DNA of 64,000 nt, taken from Unio delphinus. Taxonomy: Eukaryota; Mollusca; Bivalvia; Unionida; Unionidae. The notes under the pieces are model-generated. The model saw only the letters and a program-made list of their open reading frames with translations, searched no databases and was not told the origin of the DNA. Below are positions 9,774 to 16,676 of the stretch, one piece after another. Within the stretch, counting starts at the first letter, position 1, and each line of letters opens with the position of its first letter. The position numbers were made by a program, and so were the translations under genes. The stretch is taken from contig JAQISU010000115.1 in NCBI GenBank assembly GCA_029339505.1, positions 1,297,001 to 1,361,000 of the forward strand. Reading direction: 5' to 3'.

Positions 9774-11198
9774 TCAGTCGGAAAAATGAGCTACGAGTTC
9801 TAAACACCAGGCTATTTTTGATCTAATGGTGGAGCTATCAACCGCGACGACATTAAAGTTTTTTTTGCGACCATCCATAATTAACGTCGCGGTGCCACCA
9901 GAGTAGGTTTTACCGTCCGCGATCATATTAAATTGATCGATAGAGATCCACGTTAGCCTGTAGATACCATCGACCCATGTTGGCTTGTAGTCAGGGCCCA
10001 CTATGCCGGGGAGACCCAAGATACCGATGGATAATGTAGTATAACCGTCTCTTATCCAATCCATGGTTCCATGATTAACCGTATACACGATATTTTTAAC
10101 GCCCGTGTAGTGATGTGGAATCTTTACCTTTTCAGATATTCTTTTCAGGTTAAAAAGATCGTCGAAAATATCGAGATAATTTACCCTGATTTTGGTAGGA
10201 TCTATTGTTTTTCCACTCTCCTCCCTGTTAGAGAAGAATAATGAAACCAGAAGGTCTTCAACTTTAAGCTCTGCTTGGGTTTTAATATGGTTGTCGATGT
10301 TAGAAAATTTCGTCGTGATATCTTGGAGGCTACTGCCCTCAAAGAACTTATTAACAATATCGCTGGTGTGCTTTTGTTTGTCAATAGCGCTTTTAATTTC
10401 CGCGAGAGTCATGCCTGTCAACGATGTGGTTTCAGACACAGGTGTTCTCCCTAAAAATTTATCCACGATGGTATTAAGTGTTGTTTGTCTCACCATAAAC
10501 ATATTAATATCTTTGAGAGTCATTGTAGATGTAGCCGGGACACCAAAGAAATTATTAGCGATGTAGGCATTGTGAGTGTGCTTGCCGATAAACTCACTGA
10601 TTTCAGCGAGAGTCATGCCAGCCACAAGCGGGGTTCCAAAGAACCTACCAACAATGTCGTTTGTGAGTTTTTGATCTTCGCTTACTTTAAAAATCTCGAG
10701 ATAATTTGCCTTGATTTCTGAAGCAGTCATCATCCTTCCAGCTTCCTTGTTAGCGAAGAATGAATTCAACATGTCTTTAATTTCAGCGAGAGTCATGCCA
10801 ACCACAAGCGGGGTTCCAAAAAATTTATGTACGACATTTTTGCGAAAAGCATTATAACCTCGTATAAAATCATTCAGCTCACGTTCGTTGGTAGCAATCG
10901 CGTCGGTGATCGTAGACACAAGTGCGCCTGGTTTAAGTCGTCCGTCGTTGGAATACAGCGCAATAGAGTTTTCAGCGGCGTCGCGCTGCCGTATCAAAAT
11001 GTCATTCAATGACACATCACTGGATTTCAATTTACCCTGTTTGTCTTGAAATACAACTATTTCATTAGGATCAACATTTGTTAAGTTCAACGTCTCAGCG
11101 ATTTCATCTTCAATTATTTTTTTTATATCCTTGACAGAATCAGGTGGTGCAGTGTCATCGGGTTTGGGTTTCAAAGATCTCCCCCAAATATCAATCAT
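9774..11198 (-). CDS. Repeat-rich fibre-like protein (474 aa)
   Basis: Unrecognised by name. The central region (about residues 115-300) is built from degenerate repeats around FFGTPLVVGMTLAEI, seen at least five times with decay (FFGVPATSTMTLKDI, FLGRTP..GMTLAEI, FFEGSSLQDI). A second, longer repeat occurs as KANYLEIFK and RVNYLDIFD. The C-terminal ~110 residues are glycine/tyrosine-rich and beta-like, with no cysteine-rich or enzymatic motif. A repetitive shaft followed by a compact C-terminal head is the architecture of viral fibres, so a receptor-binding spike is a reasonable inference. At DNA level the units still share runs such as GCGAGAGTCATGCC, so they are recent or homogenised. An ACGATTTTAGA motif lies 24 bp before the start. 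Confidence 0.6.
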   Translation of the reverse strand: MIDIWGRSLKPKPDDTAPPDSVKDIKKIIEDEIAETLNLTNVDPNEIVVFQDKQGKLKSSDVSLNDILIRQRDAAENSIALYSNDGRLKPGALVSTITDAIATNERELNDFIRGYNAFRKNVVHKFFGTPLVVGMTLAEIKDMLNSFFANKEAGRMMTASEIKANYLEIFKVSEDQKLTNDIVGRFFGTPLVAGMTLAEISEFIGKHTHNAYIANNFFGVPATSTMTLKDINMFMVRQTTLNTIVDKFLGRTPVSETTSLTGMTLAEIKSAIDKQKHTSDIVNKFFEGSSLQDITTKFSNIDNHIKTQAELKVEDLLVSLFFSNREESGKTIDPTKIRVNYLDIFDDLFNLKRISEKVKIPHHYTGVKNIVYTVNHGTMDWIRDGYTTLSIGILGLPGIVGPDYKPTWVDGIYRLTWISIDQFNMIADGKTYSGGTATLIMDGRKKNFNVVAVDSSTIRSKIAWCLELVAHFSD

Positions 11199-11222
11199 GT
11201 TATTGTAAAACTCTTTCTCTCT

Positions 11223-11651
11223 CTAAAATCGTTTCGATTTCCAGCGATTGCTAGTGTATTCATTCACGACAACATGTGGTGGTTTTCCGCTTGGGTTACT
11301 CAAGGAGTTAGAAATAGCGTCAAGGACATTTAATACTTCGCTGCCACATATTGGTGGGTCATTCATTTGTTGTGTTGGTAGCGTAGAATACCAAGTCTTC
11401 ATTGGAAGGGTTTTTATATACCGCATAAACTCTTTTGGCGGGGCTAATCCATATGAATCAAAATAGACAATCCCACGTGGATCAATAGCGTATGCAACCC
11501 AGTGAGTTCCAGGTCCGGTGCTGTTATCTAAATTAATGATTCCGGTTTCAACGCTGTTTGGTTGATGTGGTAATTGATCTTTCATAAAGACACCTCTGAA
11601 GTTTTTAATCGCGAGTTTTTTAGCCGCATCCATTAAATCAAAATTGGACAT
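11223..11651 (-). CDS. Adenain-like cysteine protease
   Basis: Maturation protease of the adenovirus/Polinton type (ULP1-like fold), expected to cleave capsid precursors. From the chosen start MSNFDLMDAAKK, the catalytic His is in GTHWVAY (about residue 50), the Asp in YFDSYGL (about 65), an oxyanion Gln at 95 and the nucleophile Cys in ICGSEVL at 102. The Gln-to-Cys distance of seven equals that in adenain (Gln115/Cys122). The family's N-terminal FRGVFMKDQLP segment is also present. A longer frame starts at 11717, but it overlaps the upstream gene by 46 bp; starting at 11651 leaves 20 bp between genes and matches the family's N-terminus. An ACGATTTATT motif, inside the last codons of the upstream gene, precedes it. 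Confidence 0.88.
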   Translation of the reverse strand: MSNFDLMDAAKKLAIKNFRGVFMKDQLPHQPNSVETGIINLDNSTGPGTHWVAYAIDPRGIVYFDSYGLAPPKEFMRYIKTLPMKTWYSTLPTQQMNDPPICGSEVLNVLDAISNSLSNPSGKPPHVVVNEYTSNRWKSKRF

Positions 11652-11671
11652 GGGAACCATAGGTTCCTCAA

Positions 11672-12151
11672 TTAATAAATCGTTCCTGGTAGTCTTAGAC
11701 CCTTTCCGCTGTACCACGAATACGGGGTTCCTGGTAGTCTTAGACCCAATCCGTGAACGGATCGTCCCTTTTTTTTATATCCTTTCCCAGTTGCTTTCTT
11801 TAGTGCCATTCCTGCTGCAGTACCAACGGCTCCTAACGCCGCTGCTTTAGCCACCGCTGGGGCTGCTGCTGCAATCAATGCTGGAATCGCAGCTAACAAC
11901 GGAAATATACCGCCTGTTTTAATCATATTTTTGATAGCAGCCGCAGAAAGAGTAATCTGAACACCTTTTTTGGCTGCAAGTGCATCATTGAAATGTTTCA
12001 CCTGACGAGTTGTCAGCGATAATTTATTTGCACCACCAGTCATTTGATTAGGTTTCAACGTGATTGTGGTTCCACATTTTTTAGCTGATTCCGATTGCAA
12101 TTTTTTTAATTGACCGGGAGTTAACGTAACACTAATAACACTATATGACAT
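11672..12151 (-). CDS. Small basic/hydrophobic virion protein, pX/pVI-like (159 aa)
   Basis: Residues 5-70 contain two similar segments: VTLTPGQLKKL / ITLKPNQMTGGANKLSLTTRQ, then VQITLSAAAIKNMIKTGG. A hydrophobic alanine-rich stretch follows (about 83-112, LLAAIPALIAAAAPAVAKAA), then a lysine-rich tail (GKGYKKKGRS) and a duplicated C-terminal GLRLPGT motif. The arrangement resembles adenovirus-like minor proteins (membrane-active pVI or core pX) and is common beside capsid genes in Polintons; exact identity is inference. It sits between capsid and protease genes, 40 bp from the capsid stop. An ACGATTTAGA motif begins 19 bp before its start. Confidence 0.65.
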   Translation of the reverse strand: MSYSVISVTLTPGQLKKLQSESAKKCGTTITLKPNQMTGGANKLSLTTRQVKHFNDALAAKKGVQITLSAAAIKNMIKTGGIFPLLAAIPALIAAAAPAVAKAAALGAVGTAAGMALKKATGKGYKKKGRSVHGLGLRLPGTPYSWYSGKGLRLPGTIY

Positions 12152-12169
12152 TATACATAATAGATTGAT

Positions 12170-12179
12170 TCTAAATCGT
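12170..12179 (-). promoter_or_regulatory. ACGATTTAGA upstream motif
   Basis: ACGATTTAGA on the minus strand, 19 bp before the ATG at 12151. The same ten bases occur at 13627-13636 before the capsid gene. Close variants lie before the protease (11674-11683, ACGATTTATT) and the fibre-like gene (11222-11232, ACGATTTTAGA). A late-promoter element is the simplest guess. Confidence 0.5.
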
Positions 12180-12191
12180 TTACAATTTCAA

Positions 12192-13607
12192 TTACATGTT
12201 TTCTACTGGGGCATCTACCACTCTCATTCTTCCACCAACACCTTCAAGTAGCATTGATTTATCACTGAGAATGACAGCAACCGCTCTATAATTAGCAATA
12301 GCACCACGAGTCACATTAGCTCTAAAGTGTATATCAACGACGGACTGTCTTGTTAAATCGAGATGTTCCAGTGAGAAGTAATAGATCGGATACAGATTTT
12401 TAAAATCAAATTGTGATATTTGCAAACCAGTATCCACATTTTGATCGCGTGCCATAAATGACAACAGACGATGATACACGCGTGCAATATGATTTTCGGT
12501 GTAATTAAGTTGTATATCCTCGGATGGTTCCTGTTGGCCGTTTATTCTCAGTGAGACGTCTTTCACACCTAACTGATCAAATATCATATGGCTGGAGAGT
12601 TGATTGCCAACTCGTGTGTTATCCTGTAACGCAATAAATATATGACGTGGCGCAGCAACACCTTGTTTTGATGCTAGATTCCACGTGAATAACCCGTTCA
12701 GATTTGATTGCTTCACATCTGTACTCACGGTTAGCCAACTCAACAACGACTTTCCTCCTTGGTCCATAAATGATAGTAATCGTTCTTCTGCGGTGATTGC
12801 TGGAGTCAACACTGACATCCACAATGATATTTTTGTTAAATTGACTTTACCGGCATCAGCATTGGGATTTGCAGCATCTGCTGGAATCCTCCAAATTGCG
12901 TCATTATCATCACTTTTTCGTACAAGCGATACTGTATGCTTCGCCCCATAAATAACTTTTCGGACGTTTCTACAGAATCCAAATATGTGATGCAGTGGAA
13001 TCACGCATGAAAATGATTTACGCGCTCCTTGCAACATTGAGTTTCGTGTTGCAGCTCCTAGATTGAAATTAGGATCGTTGTTTATAATCATATCTTCGAT
13101 ACCAGCAGGAGCAGGGTTAGCAGCACGATCATTTGGTCGTCTTACAACGAATTGTTTTCCTCCAGCGGTATTCTTACCATCTTTTGCAAACATCATAGAG
13201 GGTCCTGCTGATCTTGTATAATCATCGGAATATCTCGCTAACCCGATTATTGTTGTAGCTACATCAACATCGCGATCTATCGACTCGATTTCTTTTCCAT
13301 CAATGAGATATCTAGCACTCTCAAATAACGCCATAATACCATTATTGACAAAACCGACTTGAGTACCATCTGGATACGGTGCTGGTACAGCAGTAGTATC
13401 AGCAGCTGTTACAAGTTCTCCTTCTACTTCAATAAATGCTTCACAGGGCAAAAAGTATTTACTGGTATCATGGACTTGAAGTTCAATTCGCGATCGACTA
13501 TTTGCGTCTATTGCATGATAAGCGTAATATTGATAATCGCGTACAGAATCATCCTTGCCAACTGGAGCGTCTATATCAAACGCCGGATCATGTGATTTTT
13601 TGAACAT
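12192..13607 (-). CDS. Major capsid protein candidate, double jelly-roll type (471 aa)
   Basis: Recognised from a widespread family next to Polinton packaging genes. The first half has FLPCEAFIEVEGELV (about residues 52-66), NNGIMALFESARYLIDGKEI (about 87-106), IIGLARYSDDY and IPLHHIFGFC with VIYGAKHTVSLVRKSD. The second half has PRHIFIALQDNT, YPIYYFSLEHLDLTRQ and VDIHFRANVT. Two beta-rich halves of about 230 residues fit a double jelly roll, the capsid fold of Polintons and adenoviruses; the fold itself is inferred, not shown. Polinton capsid proteins are often longer, so this is a compact version. It is centrally placed in the structural cluster between two pVI/pX-like genes. ACGATTTAGA lies 20 bp upstream of the start. 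Confidence 0.75.
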   Translation of the reverse strand: MFKKSHDPAFDIDAPVGKDDSVRDYQYYAYHAIDANSRSRIELQVHDTSKYFLPCEAFIEVEGELVTAADTTAVPAPYPDGTQVGFVNNGIMALFESARYLIDGKEIESIDRDVDVATTIIGLARYSDDYTRSAGPSMMFAKDGKNTAGGKQFVVRRPNDRAANPAPAGIEDMIINNDPNFNLGAATRNSMLQGARKSFSCVIPLHHIFGFCRNVRKVIYGAKHTVSLVRKSDDNDAIWRIPADAANPNADAGKVNLTKISLWMSVLTPAITAEERLLSFMDQGGKSLLSWLTVSTDVKQSNLNGLFTWNLASKQGVAAPRHIFIALQDNTRVGNQLSSHMIFDQLGVKDVSLRINGQQEPSEDIQLNYTENHIARVYHRLLSFMARDQNVDTGLQISQFDFKNLYPIYYFSLEHLDLTRQSVVDIHFRANVTRGAIANYRAVAVILSDKSMLLEGVGGRMRVVDAPVENM

Positions 13608-13626
13608 TTTATTCTATTTATCAGAG

Positions 13627-13657
13627 TCTAAATCGTGAAATCATAAACGATTTTCAT
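13627..13657 (-). promoter_or_regulatory. ACGATTTAGA motif plus AAATCAT..CGATTT block before capsid gene
   Basis: ACGATTTAGA (13627-13636, minus strand) ends about 20 bp before the capsid ATG. Immediately upstream is TGAAATCATAAACGATTTTC (13636-13655 on plus), which forms an imperfect inverted repeat and repeats the block found at 7744-7768. Together these suggest a strong late promoter or a terminator for the gene ending at 13654. Confidence 0.45.
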
Positions 13658-14103
13658 CGACGTAGTTTTTTAAAGCCGCTTCCTGCTATCATATTTGCAA
13701 TATTGCTTTGGTCCCCTTGATTTATCAAGGGAGTTAAAGCCATCGACGCTAATTTTTCGTCTACTGCGTTATTTATAATTCTACTAACACTTGCAGGCAT
13801 TTCCGCTGTAGACGGTAACGGTTTCTTTTTTCGTGATTTCACTAATGATGTTAATTTATTCTTCGCAGTTGAAAATGCTTTTCCAGCAAGATCTCCAACA
13901 GCACCAATACCCTTATCACGAATAACTTCAATGGCTTTCATTCCTAGTTGTTTAGCCAACGGCATCACTTTTGGAGCCATTCTCGCAAATAACCCCGCAA
14001 TGGTATTGCCTAAACCATCTCCGTAGTATGCTCTATAAACTGGAAACCGTGAATTAACTACGTAGACGGGGGTTGGTTTATCATGATTGTAGTGTATGAT
14101 CAT
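13654..14103 (-). CDS. pVI-like small virion protein (149 aa)
   Basis: The N-terminus is tyrosine-rich, followed by an amphipathic/glycine-rich helix region (GLGNTIAGLFARMAPKVMPL at about residues 30-49, then GIGAVGDLAGKAF at 65-77). A basic stretch follows (KSRKKKPLP), then a helical C-terminus ending GSGFKKLRR. A glycine-rich amphipathic helix followed by a basic segment is the layout of adenovirus pVI/pX-type proteins, and equivalents sit next to capsid genes in Polintons. Membrane disruption or capsid cementing is inferred. It lies immediately upstream of the capsid gene. The sequence before its ATG (GATTTCAAATAATG) matches that before the 342-codon frame. Confidence 0.6.
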   Translation of the reverse strand: MIIHYNHDKPTPVYVVNSRFPVYRAYYGDGLGNTIAGLFARMAPKVMPLAKQLGMKAIEVIRDKGIGAVGDLAGKAFSTAKNKLTSLVKSRKKKPLPSTAEMPASVSRIINNAVDEKLASMALTPLINQGDQSNIANMIAGSGFKKLRR

Positions 14104-14104
14104 T

Positions 14105-14165
14105 ATTTGAAATCAGAAACCATTTTTCAATTGTGAAATCCTTCGGATTTCCACGCTAGCGTTTT
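14105..14165. promoter_or_regulatory. Motif cluster between 149-aa and 331-aa genes
   Basis: Contains TGAAATCAGAAACCATTTTTC (shared in form with the block at 15172), then a perfect hairpin GAAATCC-TTC-GGATTTC (about 14134-14151), then the palindrome ACGCTAGCGT at 14153-14162. The hairpin followed by GTTTTT near the stop of the upstream gene could act as a 3'-end signal, while the first part serves the downstream start. Confidence 0.4.
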
Positions 14166-14168
14166 TAT

Positions 14169-15164
14169 TTAATCACTGTGATACCCACTTTCCACTAACT
14201 CGCCAATGAAATCTCGATATGTGCTGATATCCATGATACCGCCGACAAATAACCGTCTACAGATATCAGCTGCTTCATTAATTATTTCCGGTGAGTTATT
14301 TCCAGCTCGGAAACCTCCTACAAGAACTTCTAATCGTGATATATCATTGATAACACTACCAGGGCATGAAACGCTAGCGTTTTCACTCTTTGAGTTTCCA
14401 CTGGAATCTTGCAATCCACTTCCGCTATAACCAGTTGCTTCATCCTGTTTTTCTAAATCGGCTTCTTGTAATAAATAATCAAGAAAATCATCATCAGGTG
14501 GTAGTTGTTGTTTTTTAGGTGAAAAAGATATTTTCTTTGCAGGTTGCTGTCGCCGCCTTTGCAATTTTGGCGGTTTTTGTTGTTGTTTAAACTCTTCGTA
14601 TTGTTTATACACTATACCCACTGCATTGATATATTGAATATATGATGCACTATCCTTCTTAATTCTACCTGTTTTTTCAGTTTTGATTTTGTAGAATATA
14701 TCAGCCCAGTGAGTTATATTTCTAACAAACTTATGATATTCTGGTTTCAACATATTTTTCCTGTTTTCATAATTCGTAACAACAAGCTCAGGAATTCCTG
14801 TTGGATCAGTCTTATTAATTTCTGCTAACCCCGCCTCGTTAAATATCACGCGTAAATCATCAACTGTTCTTTTTGATTCTATTTGTTCTATTTGTTCTGT
14901 TTGTTCAGTTTTCGCTGCTATTTTTTCAAGTTCACCAATAACAGATTTTCCCGTCTCGGGACCATCTCCCAGTATAGCGCGCTCTACTCCCTTCGTTGCT
15001 GTGGTTACTGGTTTAAACAATTCTTCAGATCCCGCAGCAAAATCAGTCTGAAGACTCTGTCGTTGTTGTAGTTTATTCCGTACAGAGTCACGAATTGGTA
15101 CAAATCTCCTGATTGCATCCAGTCGTTCACGAGCCAATCGGGTTGTTAATGCTTCATTGACCAT
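14169..15164 (-). CDS. Uncharacterised structural-cluster protein (331 aa)
   Basis: Not recognised by name. The N-terminal ~60 residues are basic and helical (LTTRLARERLDAIRRFVPIR), followed by LFKPVTTATKGVE. There is then a polar linker, a conserved-looking globular part (KPEYHKFVRNITHWADIFYK at about 165), a glutamine/lysine-rich basic stretch (KQQQKPPKLQRRRQQPAKK), an acidic stretch (PPDDDFLDYLLQEAD) and the glycine motif GYSGSGL. Basic and acidic low-complexity parts suggest a DNA-binding core or scaffold role; inference only. The start at 15164 (MVNEALTT) is preferred over the ATG at 15197, because GATTTCAAATAATG immediately before it repeats the context of the 14103 start. The 16 bp near-palindrome GAAACGCTAGCGTTTT lies inside at 14368-14383. 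Confidence 0.6.
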   Translation of the reverse strand: MVNEALTTRLARERLDAIRRFVPIRDSVRNKLQQRQSLQTDFAAGSEELFKPVTTATKGVERAILGDGPETGKSVIGELEKIAAKTEQTEQIEQIESKRTVDDLRVIFNEAGLAEINKTDPTGIPELVVTNYENRKNMLKPEYHKFVRNITHWADIFYKIKTEKTGRIKKDSASYIQYINAVGIVYKQYEEFKQQQKPPKLQRRRQQPAKKISFSPKKQQLPPDDDFLDYLLQEADLEKQDEATGYSGSGLQDSSGNSKSENASVSCPGSVINDISRLEVLVGGFRAGNNSPEIINEAADICRRLFVGGIMDISTYRDFIGELVESGYHSD

Positions 15165-15364
15165 TATTTGAAATCGCAAACAATTTTTCAATTGCAAAAC
15201 AATTTTTCAATCCAACCTAACACCATCGTGGAAGTGATCAATCCGAACCAGCCATCAATTTTTTATTCACTGATTTCAACAGTTTTGATCAAAAAATGCT
15301 AAAAAAAAAATTAAAATCTCTATGAGGGACGGTCACAATCAAATAATGATAAATGGTTGGTCAA
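15165..15364. other. 200 bp spacer in the structural cluster
   Basis: The longest gene-free gap inside the element. It holds two copies of CAATTTTTCAATT-type sequence next to the downstream start, a run of ten A's (about 15301-15310), and nothing else recognisable. It may separate two transcription units. Confidence 0.4.
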
Positions 15365-15721
15365 TCAAAATTGTTCATTTTCTTGAATTAACGCCCGTAG
15401 GTTTCTAACTTTAGAATTAACCTCCTTTTTCAATTCGTATTCGTACCCCAATTCTTTTCGTATTCGTTCTACGATGGTATACAACGGAGCGAACACACTT
15501 ACGTCACTGGAAAATGCGAGAGAGTCCTTAATAGAATTCTGAATTCTTTTGATGAGCGCATACTTCTTTGGTAGCATATACTTGTTAGTGCTAACTCCGT
15601 ATTCTATGTCCTGAAAATCAGACATGATTTGATCAGGATTTAACCCATCTGATAGTTCAATATCCCAACCTTTCAATTTTGAAATCTCGGATATGATGCT
15701 ATTCATGTTTTCAGAATTCAT
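15365..15721 (-). CDS. Small helical protein of unknown function (118 aa)
   Basis: No recognised motif. It is predicted helical, with LKGWDIELSDGLNPDQIM near residue 15 and a charged C-terminal helix (RIRKELGYEYELKKEVNSKV). The frame can be extended to 15766, but the start at 15721 (MNSENMN) is preferred: it avoids overlap with the HNH gene and has an ATTTAGAAA element 23 bp upstream. It lies between the structural genes and the HNH/zinc-finger pair. Confidence 0.5.
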   Translation of the reverse strand: MNSENMNSIISEISKLKGWDIELSDGLNPDQIMSDFQDIEYGVSTNKYMLPKKYALIKRIQNSIKDSLAFSSDVSVFAPLYTIVERIRKELGYEYELKKEVNSKVRNLRALIQENEQF

Positions 15722-15765
15722 TATTCTATAACAATGATATATTTCTAAATGAAAAATATGACGCA

Positions 15766-16257
15766 TTAGACGTAACTAAATTTAACTTTCTGTCCTGTCT
15801 TTTTTGAAATCGCCGATCGATAAATCCCCTCTGCAACTTTTCGTACTGAGGATCCACAAATATTGAAATACTTGCCGGCTTCATATATTGATTGAAATAT
15901 TTTTTCTTCGTTAGTTATTGTATTCAAAGATTTTACGGGTTTCGCTTTTTTTGAACAAGTGCCAGTCCTTCCTCGTTTGGAATTCTCACTCTGTGTGATA
16001 GCTTGCAGATTTGATAAAGAATTGTTCTTTCGATTAGAATCCTTGTGATCGATAACAAGACCATCCTCGATCAATCCATTAAAACATTCAAATATGAAAC
16101 GATGATTGTGATATTTCTTCTTTCCAGCGCTAAACATCAAATACCCTTGATTAGTCACAAAACCGACCGTTTTCTTCAAAATGCAGTGTCTGACAGTACC
16201 ATCACTGGATGCTTCATAATTTAAAATCAAGGGATGCTGTCTGAATTCTTGGTTCAT
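15766..16257 (-). CDS. HNH endonuclease with DNA-binding tail (163 aa)
   Basis: A homing-endonuclease-type HNH protein. The N-terminal NUMOD4-like part (LILNYEASSDGTVRH, with TNQGYLMFSAG) is followed by the HNH core: HNHRFIFECFNG (about 50-61), IDHKDSNRKNNSLSNL (69-84) and the trailing QAITQSENSKRG. The C-terminal KSLNTITNEEKIFQSIYEAG with GSSVRKVAEG is a NUMOD1-type helix-turn-helix DNA-binding repeat. All metal and catalytic residues expected for the fold (H50/H52, D70-H71, N78/N84) appear present. Such genes are typical of phages and giant viruses; in a Polinton it may be a free-standing selfish endonuclease or a virus-competition nuclease. Confidence 0.85.
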   Translation of the reverse strand: MNQEFRQHPLILNYEASSDGTVRHCILKKTVGFVTNQGYLMFSAGKKKYHNHRFIFECFNGLIEDGLVIDHKDSNRKNNSLSNLQAITQSENSKRGRTGTCSKKAKPVKSLNTITNEEKIFQSIYEAGKYFNICGSSVRKVAEGIYRSAISKKTGQKVKFSYV

Positions 16258-16271
16258 TCGTATACATAATA

Positions 16272-16634
16272 CTATTGTTTGTCTAATTCATTGTTTGGTT
16301 TAATGATGAATCTTTCGATGTAGTCTTGAGGGGTTCTTATGATTTTGTCAGTGACAGTGTCAGTGTCAGGGACTTTTTCAGGGTCAAAATTTCTGATTGA
16401 TTGTCCATTTTTTATTCTTTTATCATAATAACGCTTCAATTCCCTGTATCGCTTACCACCGCAATTCAAACACAACCGTGATTTCCCCCTAACCCCAACC
16501 CCACATCGTATGCACGGTAACGGACCAAGGCTTCCACGACGAAAGCTTTGCATATGATACCCACAGAACTCATTTCTGCATGATTTGTTACACGGGATTA
16601 CTGATCCAATCATAAGCCACTTGCAGTGATTCAT
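16272..16634 (-). CDS. Zinc-finger protein, two Cys clusters (120 aa)
   Basis: Two metal-binding groups: HCKW..CNKSCRNEFCGYH near the N-terminus (C4-type with terminal His) and CIRCGVGVRGKSRLCLNCG (residues about 41-59). A basic region (KRYRELKRYYDKRIK) and an acidic-then-hydrophobic tail follow. The first cluster resembles short Cys/His motifs in several uncharacterised Polinton and large-DNA-virus proteins. A DNA-binding or transcription role is inferred. The start at 16634 (MNHCKW) is chosen over 16652 because it sets the cluster at the N-terminus. It diverges from the polymerase gene with 42 bp between the two ATGs. Confidence 0.65.
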   Translation of the reverse strand: MNHCKWLMIGSVIPCNKSCRNEFCGYHMQSFRRGSLGPLPCIRCGVGVRGKSRLCLNCGGKRYRELKRYYDKRIKNGQSIRNFDPEKVPDTDTVTDKIIRTPQDYIERFIIKPNNELDKQ

Positions 16635-16676
16635 TATATAAAAATCTTTCATTTAAATGCTTGTTTTAATTATAGC
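16635..16676. promoter_or_regulatory. 42 bp divergent promoter region
   Basis: Separates the zinc-finger gene (minus) from the polymerase gene (plus). It contains TATATAAAAA at the left edge, the palindrome CATTTAAATG in the middle and TTTTAATTATAG at the right. Bidirectional promoter function is inferred from the layout alone. Confidence 0.45.
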
